Shown piece after piece: positions 52,088 through 61,881 of a stretch of DNA of 62,466 bases. Location: contig SCTZ01000190.1 in NCBI GenBank assembly GCA_004297765.1, positions 1-62,466 of the forward strand, given 5' to 3'. The notes under the pieces are model-generated. The model did no database searches and was not told where the DNA came from. It saw only the letters and a list, made by a program, of their open reading frames with translations. Each line of letters opens with the position of its first letter. Within the stretch, counting starts at the first letter, position 1. The position numbers were made by a program, and so were the translations under genes. Source of the DNA: Chloroflexota bacterium. GTDB lineage: Bacteria > Chloroflexota > Dehalococcoidia > FW602-bin16.

Positions 52088-53485
52088 CTACTGATCGGAG
52101 ATGGCTAGACTCTCGTACAGCTTGATCGTCTCCGCTGCGATCTTCTCCCAGGTAAGGCTCTGTGCCAGGGCTGAGGCGCCACGGGAGAGCTTATGGCGGA
52201 GGTCCCTGGACTCCGAAAGGCGCACGATCGCTGCGCGTGTGGCCTCTGGGTCGTCCGGGCTCACCAGGAGACAGTTCTCCTGGTGGCGGAGCTGGGCGGG
52301 ACCGGCGCCGAGGGGGTGACCCGTGCGGTGGGTGGTGGTGACGACGGGTAGGGAATGGGATAGGGCGGCCAGCAGGCTGCCGCGCCGGAAGGATGCGCCG
52401 TCGCGGAAGGGCAGGACGCCGATGTCGGAGGCGAGCAGGTGGCCGGATACCTCGGCGGGGTTCGTGTAGCCGGTCCAGATGACGCGCTCGTCCAGCCCGA
52501 GCGTGTGACAGAGATCCAGCATTCGCTGGCGGTACTCAATGTTCGTACGATCGGAGTCGCCCGCGGTGCCGCCGATCATGATCAGCCTGACAGGATACTC
52601 CGGGGGCAGACCACTGATGGCCGAGAAGAGGGTGTCTAATCCTTTGCTGTGGTTGAGCAGTCCGAAGAAGGAGAGCAGCGACTGATCCTCTTTGACCCCC
52701 AGGCGAGCCCTCCACGCCTCGCGGGCGTAGGCGCGCGGAGGACTCACGGGGATATTGCTGCCGATCGGGATGAGGACGGTTCTGGAACTGGATGCCGGGT
52801 GCCTGGGAGCGCGGGCGTCTCGCCCGCGCGAGTCTCGCGCCCGCCCGAGGCGGACGCTCCCAGGGGCATGATCGTTGGCATAGGATGTCTTCGATCGCCC
52901 CTGGCCGGATAGCCTCACGAGATCCTCGTCGTTGGTCGCGATTAGGGCATGGCTGCCCGCGGCCAGCAGCCAGTTGGCCCAACCACGAACGGGGCCGGCT
53001 TTCGGGAACAGAAACGGGACTCTGAGGTCATGGTAGGTCGTCACCACGCGGACGCGGCTATGGGTGGCGCGCAGCAGGAGGGGCAGCAGGTTGACCAGCG
53101 GACGCATCCCGTAGGCCGCCGTTTGATACTGGATATGCAGAATATCCGGCTGCCGTGCTCGTATCAAGCCGGCGAGAGTGGGCCAATCGTGGAGATCCCA
53201 TCTGGGAACGATGGGAAAGACGGTCGAGGTGGCTGGCACGCCCCGGTTGGCCGTGGTGACCACGTCGCAGGTTAGGCCGTGGTGCTGATGAAGATGGGAG
53301 AGTTTGTGGGAGAGCGGCTCGCCCCCCGCCCCAGGGCGGACATCCTTCCGCGGAAGGACCGGCCCTACGGAGGCGGTGTCCCCTAGCTTCATCAGCGCCC
53401 TCAAGAGAAGCGCGGTGTAGTCTCCCACTCCTCCCTGCATAGGGGGGAACTCCCCGCTAACAAAAAGTACTCGTAGCGGTCGCAT
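52088..53485 (-). CDS. glycosyltransferase family 4 with two in-frame repeat insertions
   Basis: A 465-aa GT-B retaining enzyme. N-terminal LFVSGEFPPMQGGVGDYTA; acceptor side DILHIQYQTAAYGM; donor side FFGLLNHSKGLDTLFSAI and the later VLPFRDGASFRRGSLLAAL. The usual LMKLG-to-DVVTTANRG junction is widened by about 30 residues (GPVLPRKDVRPGAGG) encoded by a palindromic repeat at 53331-53370. A second expansion (PGSVRLGRARDSRGRDARAP) comes from a palindrome at 52802-52864. Both keep the frame. The catalytic core is otherwise intact. Confidence 0.88.
   Translation of the reverse strand: MRPLRVLFVSGEFPPMQGGVGDYTALLLRALMKLGDTASVGPVLPRKDVRPGAGGEPLSHKLSHLHQHHGLTCDVVTTANRGVPATSTVFPIVPRWDLHDWPTLAGLIRARQPDILHIQYQTAAYGMRPLVNLLPLLLRATHSRVRVVTTYHDLRVPFLFPKAGPVRGWANWLLAAGSHALIATNDEDLVRLSGQGRSKTSYANDHAPGSVRLGRARDSRGRDARAPRHPASSSRTVLIPIGSNIPVSPPRAYAREAWRARLGVKEDQSLLSFFGLLNHSKGLDTLFSAISGLPPEYPVRLIMIGGTAGDSDRTNIEYRQRMLDLCHTLGLDERVIWTGYTNPAEVSGHLLASDIGVLPFRDGASFRRGSLLAALSHSLPVVTTTHRTGHPLGAGPAQLRHQENCLLVSPDDPEATRAAIVRLSESRDLRHKLSRGASALAQSLTWEKIAAETIKLYESLAISDQ
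52802..52864. repeat. palindromic repeat inside the GT4 gene (copy A)
   Basis: Ends CTGGGAGCG and CGCTCCCAG with inner GGGCGTCTCGCCCGC. The length allows the reading frame to continue, adding an Arg-rich loop just before the donor-domain LIPIGSNIP. Confidence 0.75.
53331..53370. repeat. palindromic repeat inside the GT4 gene (copy B)
   Basis: Core TCCTTCCGCGGAAGGA (53343-53358), flanked by AGGGCGGAC and GGCCCTACGG. The same core is at 55216-55243, and the flanks resemble the CGTAGGGGCGGAC family. Confidence 0.7.
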
Positions 53486-53488
53486 GGG

Positions 53489-54475
53489 CTAACCTCTCAA
53501 GCCGGAGCGCAGGACTTGCCACAGAACGCCCACCCGTTGGCGGCGCATCTGGCGCTTGTGCCCCAGGGCGAGCTTAACGCACTCCTCGATTAGTTGGAAT
53601 ACGTAGGTGCCGAGCAGAAAGACGCGCAGCAGCGCCCCCATCCAGCGGCCGTACATCATGGCGATGACCTTGCACTTACTGTCCTGAAAGTGGATATGCC
53701 GGGCGGCCACGTCCTGGTCGCTGCTCTGACCATGGTGGTGCACCACCTGCGGAACGGGGAGGTAGACGACCTTCCAGCCAGCACGCTTGATGCGGTGGCA
53801 CCATTCCATCTCCTCACTGTACATAAAGAAGGTCTCGTCCAGACCACCTACCTCCTGGATGGTGGCGCGTCGGACCAGCAGACACGCGCCCACCAGCCAG
53901 TCGACCTCGTGCACCTGGTTCGGCGCCAGGTCCTCGCAGTAGTAGCGCTGGAGCACCCTGGCTCGGGGGAGATAGCGCTGCAAAACGGTGCTTTCCACGA
54001 AGGCGGTCCTCCGCGTTGGGAAGCGCCGCAGCGATGATTGTGCCGTGCGATCCGGGTTGAGCAACTGAGGCCCCACCAGGCCGACCTCAGAATGGTTGTC
54101 CAGGTAGGCCGTCATGGCCGCGATGGCGCTGTCCAGGACCTCCGCGTCGGGGTTGAGCAGCAGGCAGTAGCGACCGGTTGCCATGGCGATGGCCTGGTTG
54201 ACGGCACGGCCGAAACCCACGTTGTCGAGGTTGATGACCAGCGTCGCTTCCGGGAAGCGGGAGCGGACCATCTCGGCGCTGCCGTCGGACGAGGCGTTGT
54301 CGATCACGATCGTATGGAGACGGGGATGCCCGTATCGCCGGGTGTGCGTCTTCACCGACTCCAAACAGCGTTGGAGCAGCTCCCGCACGTTCCAGTTGAC
54401 GACGATGACAGTGACGTCCGGGGGCTCTAGCGTCCCTGGTGCGTCAGTCTGACGTACGTGACCAGGTTGAACCAT
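53489..54475 (-). CDS. glycosyltransferase family 2 (rhamnosyltransferase-like)
   Basis: About 328 aa. GT-A fold: VTVIVVNWNVRELLQRCLES, VIDNASSDGSAEMV, a DxD-like LLLNPDAEVL, and an ED-type acceptor region MYSEEMEWCHRIKRAGW. A C-terminal hydrophobic stretch (LLRVFLLGTYVFQLI) suggests membrane association. The start is uncertain: ATG 54475 overlaps the previous gene by 49 bases; ATG 54490 is possible. It is close to the GT2 at 55399-56346. Confidence 0.87.
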   Translation of the reverse strand: MVQPGHVRQTDAPGTLEPPDVTVIVVNWNVRELLQRCLESVKTHTRRYGHPRLHTIVIDNASSDGSAEMVRSRFPEATLVINLDNVGFGRAVNQAIAMATGRYCLLLNPDAEVLDSAIAAMTAYLDNHSEVGLVGPQLLNPDRTAQSSLRRFPTRRTAFVESTVLQRYLPRARVLQRYYCEDLAPNQVHEVDWLVGACLLVRRATIQEVGGLDETFFMYSEEMEWCHRIKRAGWKVVYLPVPQVVHHHGQSSDQDVAARHIHFQDSKCKVIAMMYGRWMGALLRVFLLGTYVFQLIEECVKLALGHKRQMRRQRVGVLWQVLRSGLRG

Positions 54476-55170
54476 GCCAGCACCGTGCATAGAAATAGGC
54501 CGTGTAGCCCGTCGCGATATCCATGGGCGTGAACGTAGCGGCGATGGAACTCGCGCCAGGGCTGCAGCACGAAATTCTGCGGCTTCGCCCGAATGCCGCG
54601 GTTGTGCATCGTGCGCGCTTCGTAGGCCGAGTAGAAGCTCTGTTTGGCAAAGAACTCGCGGATTCCGCGGTAGTTTACGTGGATGAATGGATGGCTGAGA
54701 TGGCCGGCCTCGCCGGCCAGGTCCAGCAGCTCGTGCACCTCTCTGGTCTCATCGTAACGCCCCAGGTCGCGACGGAAGAGCCGCAACTGATAGTCGGGGT
54801 ACCAGCCGGCGTGCTTGATCCACTTGCCCAGGATGATGTTGCGGCGGGGGATCCAGAAGCCGGCGTGGTCCTCCTGCGCCACGACTCGACGCACCTCCTC
54901 GGCTAGCTCTGGCGTGACCTGCTCGTCGGCGTCCACGAAGAGGATCCACCGGCCGTGGGCCCTCTCCAGAGCGGCGTTGCGCTGGTTGGGAAAGCTGACG
55001 AAGGAATGGTAGTCGACCAGAGACGTGTAGCGGCGGGCGATCTCGACTGTGCGGTCCGTGCTGCCGGAGTCGAGCACCAGCAGCTCGTCCACCCAGCTCA
55101 GCGACTCCAAACAGGCGGCGATGTCCAGCTCCTCGTTATTGCAGATGACGGCTCCGGTAATCGCAATCAT
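54427..55170 (-). CDS. glycosyltransferase family 2 (WaaE/KdtX-like)
   Basis: A 247-aa GT2 of the short type: ITGAVICNNEELDIAACLES, LVLDSGSTDRTVEIA, the metal motif LFVDADEQV, and WYPDYQLRLFRR followed by VHELL. Related enzymes add beta-glucose to LPS or other cores. A C-terminal hydrophobic patch (FLCTVLAWFNLVTYV) may tether it to the membrane. Overlaps the next gene, so co-translated. Confidence 0.88.
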   Translation of the reverse strand: MIAITGAVICNNEELDIAACLESLSWVDELLVLDSGSTDRTVEIARRYTSLVDYHSFVSFPNQRNAALERAHGRWILFVDADEQVTPELAEEVRRVVAQEDHAGFWIPRRNIILGKWIKHAGWYPDYQLRLFRRDLGRYDETREVHELLDLAGEAGHLSHPFIHVNYRGIREFFAKQSFYSAYEARTMHNRGIRAKPQNFVLQPWREFHRRYVHAHGYRDGLHGLFLCTVLAWFNLVTYVRLTHQGR

Positions 55171-55215
55171 GGCCTAATCGGTGCCTCAACATCCCGCCCG
55201 GAATGGGGTGAGAGT

Positions 55216-55243
55216 TTGGGGTCCTTCCGCGGAAGGACCCCAA
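55216..55243. repeat. 28-bp perfect palindrome
   Basis: Half-site TTGGGGTCCTTCCG. It has the same TCCTTCC-GGAAGGA core as the repeat inside the GT4 gene (53343-53358). It lies in the gap between two GT2 genes. Confidence 0.75.
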
Positions 55244-55262
55244 GCCCCCGCCCTGACGGGCT

Positions 55263-55390
55263 CTAGTGTTCGACCACACTGGTTTTGTCTGAGGCGCGCA
55301 CGCCGAAGAATCCGCGCCCTGGGGATACGGATTCTTCGCGCTGCGGCGCTCAGAATGACAGGTAGCGTCTTCTCTGTGGTCGAACACTAG
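55263..55390. repeat. 128-bp element with 16-bp terminal inverted repeats
   Basis: Termini CTAGTGTTCGACCACA and its exact complement. The interior hairpin is GAAGAATCCG/CGGATTCTTC. The last 98 bases are identical to the left edge of the window (1-98). Non-coding and MITE-like. It is inserted between GT2 genes. Confidence 0.9.
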
Positions 55391-55398
55391 TCATAGTA

Positions 55399-56346
55399 TC
55401 ACAGGGCGAGCACCTGGCGATAGGTTTTCATGCGCCGATTGTACTCATCCTCTGAGAGGCTGCCTTTGCGGTAGGACCGACGCAGCCGGAACATGTCGCG
55501 GAGCACGCCCGCGCGCGTGATCAGGCGCGCCATGGACTGGAAGGGGCGAGAGTAGTGCTTGCGGAACAGCCTGTAGCGGCTGCGGTGGAGCTCCACGAAC
55601 ATCGTGTTCCAGCGCGGGGTTGTGCTCTGGGCGCCGAAGTGGACGACCTCCGCGTCCGGCACACAGTAGATGCTCCAGCCCGCGCGCTTGATGCGGATGC
55701 ACCAGTCGACCTCCTCACAGTAGATAAAGAACTGTTCGTCGAGTGGTCCCACGTCGGCGAACGCCTCTCGCCGCATCATGAGGCAGGCCCCCAGGGGATG
55801 GTCGATCGGGAAGGGCTTGTCGTACCAGTGCTGGGGATAGCGACCGTTGAGGCGCGAGTTGGTCAGGCGATGATTGATCGGGAAGAAGTCCAGGAAGCTC
55901 ATAGCCAGGGAAGGGAAACGGAAGCAGCCGTGTTGAAACGAGCCATCCGTGTTGAGCAGACGCGCCCCGACCGCGCCGACCGACGGGTGCTCGTCCAGAA
56001 AGCGAACCAGACGATAGAGGGCTGCCGGGCGCGGCTCCGTGTCCGGGTTCAGCAGCAGGACGTGACGTCCGGAAGCGCACAGAAGCCCCTGGTTGGTGGC
56101 CGCTGCGAAGCCGCGATTCTGCGCGTTGGCGATCAGTTGTACCGAGGGGTAGTCGCGCGTGAGGACGTCCACAGTATTATCGGCGGAGGCGTTGTCGACC
56201 ACGATGACCTCGATCGCGAGCTCGGGGCGGGTATCGTACTCCACAGGAGATGTGGGGCGACAACTGCTAGGTAGAGCCCGCAGACAACCCTCCACAAGGG
56301 AGCGCGTGTTGTAGCTGACGATGATGACCGAGAGGTCAGGAGTCAT
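55399..56346 (-). CDS. glycosyltransferase family 2 (rhamnosyltransferase-like)
   Basis: A 315-aa GT-A enzyme: LSVIIVSYNTRSLVEGCLRA, VVDNASADNTVDVL, LLLNPDTEPRP and FIYCEEVDWCIRIKRAGW, plus a basic C-terminus (RLRRSYRKGSLSEDEYNRR). Same subfamily as 53489-54475, consistent with assembly of one polysaccharide. It is separated from the downstream GT2 by the 128-bp element. Confidence 0.9.
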   Translation of the reverse strand: MTPDLSVIIVSYNTRSLVEGCLRALPSSCRPTSPVEYDTRPELAIEVIVVDNASADNTVDVLTRDYPSVQLIANAQNRGFAAATNQGLLCASGRHVLLLNPDTEPRPAALYRLVRFLDEHPSVGAVGARLLNTDGSFQHGCFRFPSLAMSFLDFFPINHRLTNSRLNGRYPQHWYDKPFPIDHPLGACLMMRREAFADVGPLDEQFFIYCEEVDWCIRIKRAGWSIYCVPDAEVVHFGAQSTTPRWNTMFVELHRSRYRLFRKHYSRPFQSMARLITRAGVLRDMFRLRRSYRKGSLSEDEYNRRMKTYRQVLAL

Positions 56347-56366
56347 AGCAGCACATGCGCCGAGCG

Positions 56367-57641
56367 CTAGTAGCCGATGCGAATCACCGTCTGAGCCACC
56401 TCGCCGCCGGGGAAGCCTACCCCGCCCTGCTCTACGCTAGCCCAGAAGCGCACCTCGGGCGTGCGTGGCAGTAGCTTGATGGTGCCGGTGATCGTGGACT
56501 CTTGCCCGGGCGCCAGAGGCGACATATCCGGGGTGAGACCCCAGCGGACTGGATAGGGACTGCCGGCCACGTTCCACGAGACGGCCACCCGCCAGAGGCC
56601 CGGTCGCTCATAGTAACGCGGCGTGGCCCCATCGTCTTCCAGCCAGTTGTTGTAGGTCATGTTGGTTGTGTACGCGGTGCCCGGGGGCGGTCCAAAGGTC
56701 TGAATAGTGGTGGTGCCGGTGTTCTTCACCTTGATCGTTACGTGGAGATCGCCACCCAGCGGGACGGCGATGGGGCTGAACTCCACCTTCGTGATTTGCA
56801 GCTCGGATTTCCCGCCGTTCTGGAGGGTCACCCGGTGACTCTGGTCGGTCACGTTGCCAATGTTGTCCTGGGCCTGGACGTGCAGATTGTAGGTGCCGTC
56901 CGGCATGAGATCGTTGCCGATCTTGCCGTTCCATTCCAGTCCATAGGCCGCGGCCTTGCGTGCCGTGGCCGGCTGCAGGAAATACTTGTTGCCGGCGGCG
57001 TTCTCCACGAAGACAGATACGGTAGAGTCCTGAGTCAGCGTATAGCTGATCTTGGTCTGATCGTCCACGGCGTCGCCGTTGGGCGAGATAACCTCTGGAA
57101 CAGCCACCAGCTTGTCGATGGAAGGTGGAAGCGTCTGCGGAGCCTGGATGGATAGGTCACCCTGGCTTTCCTGGCTCTGTCCGGCGGCCGTTGCCGTCAG
57201 GACGTAACGATACTGACCGGAGGGCAGGACCCGTCGATCCGGCTTCGCGGGATCCGGGCTATAGGTGCCATCGAACTGGGCCGTGTACTTCCCCGCCGTG
57301 CGCGGCTCGTTGTCGCGCAGCACGTAGCGTTGGCCGCCCTGATCGAAGAAGGCAATAGAGATGTGGGCGTCGCGCGCCAGATCATACGAAAGAGACAGCG
57401 GACCCAGCTTTCCGTTCTCGTTCAAGGTCAGCTGGGCGGCCGAGGCGTGGACATCCTCCAGCACGTTGTCGGACCCGCAAGCCACCAGCGGGTAGACCAG
57501 AAGAACAATGGCGATGAGCGTGATCAGACGCGGCCAGAACGCCTGGGTGTGCTGTAATCTCAGTTGGGAACCGTCCTTCTCGGAGTAGGAGAATCCGTTG
57601 GTTATGCTCGGGGTGCAGTTGCCCATCTGCCCCGACAACAT
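56367..57641 (-). CDS. lipoprotein with FlgD-type Ig-like domains
   Basis: A 424-aa protein with a hydrophobic signal ending in a lipobox (LLVYPLVAC, lipidated Cys). Two FlgD-Ig-like modules follow: YDLARDAHISIAFFDQGG with LPSGQYRYVLTA, and VISPNGDAVDDQTKISYTL with LMPDGTYNLHVQA. The C-terminal CARDB-like module starts at ITKVEFSPIAVPLGG. It is probably a surface-exposed carbohydrate or protein-binding lipoprotein of the glycan cluster. ATG 57641 has AAGGAAG upstream; an earlier Met has none. Confidence 0.8.
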   Translation of the reverse strand: MLSGQMGNCTPSITNGFSYSEKDGSQLRLQHTQAFWPRLITLIAIVLLVYPLVACGSDNVLEDVHASAAQLTLNENGKLGPLSLSYDLARDAHISIAFFDQGGQRYVLRDNEPRTAGKYTAQFDGTYSPDPAKPDRRVLPSGQYRYVLTATAAGQSQESQGDLSIQAPQTLPPSIDKLVAVPEVISPNGDAVDDQTKISYTLTQDSTVSVFVENAAGNKYFLQPATARKAAAYGLEWNGKIGNDLMPDGTYNLHVQAQDNIGNVTDQSHRVTLQNGGKSELQITKVEFSPIAVPLGGDLHVTIKVKNTGTTTIQTFGPPPGTAYTTNMTYNNWLEDDGATPRYYERPGLWRVAVSWNVAGSPYPVRWGLTPDMSPLAPGQESTITGTIKLLPRTPEVRFWASVEQGGVGFPGGEVAQTVIRIGY

Positions 57642-57908
57642 AGCCAGACGGTCTTCCTTCTCCTGGGATGCTATTCGCACACGCCGCGCCCGCTATCGCA
57701 GCGCGAGAACGACTCCGGCATGTGCTGGACCGGTCCGCATGGTATCAAAACCGTGCGGATGCGTCAAGGAAGGCTGGTGGTTGCCCACGGCACGAGAGTT
57801 GCCCTGTGAGCAGCAGCCAACAACCGCGCTACGGATGTGGTGCTTGCTCGGCAAAGCGCAGATCGAGCCCAGTGCGGTGTGAAAGGCGCGACCAATCACT
57901 ATGGATGA

Positions 57909-59303
<1,395 letters not shown>

Positions 59304-59334
59304 GCGCTGAAGAGCACCAGGGCGAGACGCTACT

Positions 59335-60210
59335 TCAGGAGGACGAGGAACCGAACAGGGATAACAGCCACTGTGCGTCCTCTCCTTCGATCACGCCACG
59401 CTCAGCCTCGGCATGCTTCCGAACAAGATATCCAGCCAACGACTGCAGTGCGCCATCGGCGTCCGCCGCAACGCCAGAATAGTTGCCGCGCTGCTTAACC
59501 ATGGCTTTATAGAGAACGTCGGGATGGCCAGGAAAACGCATCTTGTGAACGACAACGTCCAACGAGTGACTTAGCATCGGGAGCCTACCGGGATGGTAGC
59601 CAAGCTGTCGAATGTCGACTCCCGCGATGTCGTCGTTAGTCAACCTACGCTCCAGAGGAGGGTGCGCGGGGTCCTTTTTCGCGGTAAACGGCGGCATATC
59701 CTCCGGCAAGCCAACACGCATATAGAAGCGTGCTACGGCTTGACCAAAGTGCTCGATATAGGGTGAACGTAGACCGACCCTGTCTCCTCTTCGACCCACG
59801 TCTAGCTCGTCCCATGAGATGGAAAACTTATGATCGAACTCCACAACACGTGCTTCCTTGAGTTGGTCAAAAGGGGCATCTGGCCATGCCGGGAGCAGGT
59901 AGTACCGATGAGTTTCGCCCGATCGGATGGAATCAAGATCGGCAAGCAAGGACGGGTTAAAGGACAAGTAGCGAGATAGCGAATAGACCATGGCGACTTC
60001 AACACGCGCTAGCTTTCTCTGCTTCAGGTCGCATGATTGCGTGACGATGATGAAGTTGCCGAAGTACTCTACGACATCATATTCCTGGGGGTCACTCTTA
60101 CTGCGAGCGGCGATGGGAATGCTGAGATCGAACAGCTGATCGCCCTGACGCGCGGATACATCCGCCGAGGTAATGATGCGATACCACTGGTCGGGGTGGA
60201 AGTCCTGCAT
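59335..60210 (-). CDS. hypothetical protein of a two-gene HTH cassette
   Basis: A 291-aa soluble protein without a recognised domain. Notable segments: FIIVTQSCDLKQRKLARVEV and HSLDVVVHKMRFPGHPDVLY. The VTQSCDL stretch occurs, from memory, in uncharacterised accessory-gene proteins. Three bases after the HTH gene and driven by the same promoter. G+C is lower than the flanking housekeeping genes. Function unknown; a defence or stress role is only a guess. Confidence 0.65.
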   Translation of the reverse strand: MQDFHPDQWYRIITSADVSARQGDQLFDLSIPIAARSKSDPQEYDVVEYFGNFIIVTQSCDLKQRKLARVEVAMVYSLSRYLSFNPSLLADLDSIRSGETHRYYLLPAWPDAPFDQLKEARVVEFDHKFSISWDELDVGRRGDRVGLRSPYIEHFGQAVARFYMRVGLPEDMPPFTAKKDPAHPPLERRLTNDDIAGVDIRQLGYHPGRLPMLSHSLDVVVHKMRFPGHPDVLYKAMVKQRGNYSGVAADADGALQSLAGYLVRKHAEAERGVIEGEDAQWLLSLFGSSSS

Positions 60211-60213
60211 GCG

Positions 60214-60837
60214 TTAGAACTGCATCCCCGGATAGATCTCTGCTTTTCTCGTTGCTCTCACACCGCGCTTTCTGACGGTTCCTTCCAGGGGCATCGCCTG
60301 TGCCGAATGTATGTTTCGTACCGTGGCGACGGTCGGAATGTCGCCCTCTGTCGCAGGCAGAGGTGGAATATCCCTCCTGTCCTCTCTTCTGACCACCCGG
60401 CGCACAGGAGTGCCGCTGGAGAGTTGAAGATCCGCGTCGTTTGTCTCTGCGTCCCCACGTTGCGTGTCGATTCCACTTGGACGCAACGTTCCCAGTACTC
60501 CTTCCTCAGGTGAGCTACACAAGTTAACCAGTTCTTGCAGAATGACCGCTTCGTCGAGCGATGAACCCTTCGCGACCTCATGAGCCAGGTTAGACCGAAC
60601 GTTTTCGACCGTCGTTCGTCCAAACGCCTCTGCCAGCCGAAGGACCTCCACCGGGGGCACGTGCAAAGTACCTCTCCCAAGACCAAGCCGAACATACCGA
60701 ATACGTCCCTCGGTAACTTGCTTGTTTAGTGTCGAAGGGTGCACCTGGATGAGCCTGGCAGTCTTGGAAAGAGTCGGCCACTTTGCCCTGTTCCTGAGAA
60801 CGTCCGCCGCTTGTCTTTGCGCCGACCGTGTCGCCAT
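60214..60837 (-). CDS. HTH (MerR/excisionase-like) DNA-binding protein
   Basis: A 207-aa protein. Residues 18-60 resemble a winged helix of the excisionase/MerR type (SKTARLIQVHPSTLNKQVTE, then GRIRYVRLGLGRGTLHVP). The rest is Arg/Pro-rich and not recognised. ATG 60837 has GAGGAGGG five bases upstream; an extension to 60981 would cross the promoter. It probably regulates the following gene. Confidence 0.7.
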   Translation of the reverse strand: MATRSAQRQAADVLRNRAKWPTLSKTARLIQVHPSTLNKQVTEGRIRYVRLGLGRGTLHVPPVEVLRLAEAFGRTTVENVRSNLAHEVAKGSSLDEAVILQELVNLCSSPEEGVLGTLRPSGIDTQRGDAETNDADLQLSSGTPVRRVVRREDRRDIPPLPATEGDIPTVATVRNIHSAQAMPLEGTVRKRGVRATRKAEIYPGMQF

Positions 60838-60867
60838 TGTGCCCTCCTCAGCGGTCCGTCGCCTCAA

Positions 60868-60896
60868 AGTATACACCGTCCTTCCGGGATTGTCGA
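60868..60896 (-). promoter_or_regulatory. promoter of the HTH/unknown cassette
   Basis: Minus strand TCGACA (60891-60896), 17-base spacer, TATACT (60868-60873). Confidence 0.75.
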
Positions 60897-60927
60897 GATC
60901 ATCAGCATCGTCATTATCGTCACAATC

Positions 60928-61214
60928 ATGAATAAGGCTGCAATTTCCGTACCGGACGATCATCGTATCTAAAAGGCACACGTCTTGCTATCTGGCAGAT
61001 TGCCGATATTACGCGAGGTTACGACGGAGACGTAGCCAGGACAGCCGAGCATCTCGGTATACCGCAGGTCGAAATAGCGGCCGCGCTGCGATATGCCGCG
61101 GCGTTCCCTGAATAAATAGACGCGGCCATCAGCGACAACGAGTGGGCTGAAGCCAACATAGAGCAACTCGTACCCAATATCGAAGTCGTGAATGGCAATG
61201 CGCCTTCTGCTTGA
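60928..61214 (+). pseudogene. DUF433-like antitoxin, frameshifted and with a nonsense codon
   Basis: The reading MNKAAISVPDDHRI stops at TAA near 60970. A shift of frame recovers YLKGTRLAIWQIADITRGYD, then GDVARTAEHLGIPQVEIAAA, up to TAA at 61113-61115. In frame beyond that stop it continues IDAAISDNEWAEANIEQL to TGA 61212-61214. The first lesion fits loss of one TATC copy from a doubled TATC. The second fits GAA to TAA. The 3' end overlaps the PIN-like toxin by 17 bases, the normal antitoxin-toxin order. Confidence 0.7.
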
Positions 61215-61596
61215 TGCCCACCTGCCCCACGCCCTGGCAGAAGCGTTGCGACGACAGGATATCGATGCCGTTACACTGGCCGAATGGCATGACGGCCAGT
61301 ACCTTTGCGCCTCCGATGACCTTATCCTCACTCAAGCATACGAGGATGGGCGAGTCCTGGTCAGTTGCGATTGTCGTACGATCCCACCACTCTTGGTGGA
61401 ACTCACCAGTACGGGACAGCATCATGCAGGAGTAGTTTTGGTCTCCCTCCGTAGCCGGCTCCCACGAACCAACATGCTCGCGCACCTTTTCCCTCGGGTC
61501 TCGTATTCATTGTCCATTGTCCTCTTAGCTCATTTCTGCCATGGTCCAAGTGTTCAGACGTCCTCAGTATCGCTTGTCTTCAGACACTGGTCTTGA
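61198..61596 (+). CDS. DUF5615-type PIN-like protein, C-terminus possibly degraded
   Basis: A 132-aa frame starting MRLLLDAHLPHALAEALRRQ, a Mut7-C/DUF5615 PIN-like fold with later RVLVSCDCRT and HHAGVVLVSLRSR. The last 35 residues (HLFPRVSYSLSIVLLAHF) do not resemble the family and may reflect a frameshift. ATG 61198 is preferred over 61192 on family alignment. Its antitoxin gene is broken, so the toxin is probably inactive or tolerated. Confidence 0.65.
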   Translation: MRLLLDAHLPHALAEALRRQDIDAVTLAEWHDGQYLCASDDLILTQAYEDGRVLVSCDCRTIPPLLVELTSTGQHHAGVVLVSLRSRLPRTNMLAHLFPRVSYSLSIVLLAHFCHGPSVQTSSVSLVFRHWS

Positions 61597-61881
61597 AAAT
61601 CAGATCGCGTTCAGCGCCAACATGGGTCTCGGCTGGTCTGCCGATGTCCGGTGTTCTTTTACCGTCGTCAAAACGGCTGCCGGCCGCAAGTACTTACCAG
61701 AAGAAGGCCAAGTGTCTCAAGTTTGGAGTATGGCTCGTTGCATCCGACCCAGGAAGCGTGAAGCAGCCTAAGGATACAGACAGGGAGACAGCAATGTCAA
61801 GCTAGGTTGGTAACTAGGGAAAGCGAAGCAAGGTACGGTTTGATGTATGGGCGTAAACGACTGTGGCGTTTGGAGGTGCGC
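61597..61881. other. gap without a supportable gene
   Basis: Three overlapping frames are open for 60-75 codons, but none has a ribosome-binding site or family resemblance. Probably decayed accessory DNA. Confidence 0.4.
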
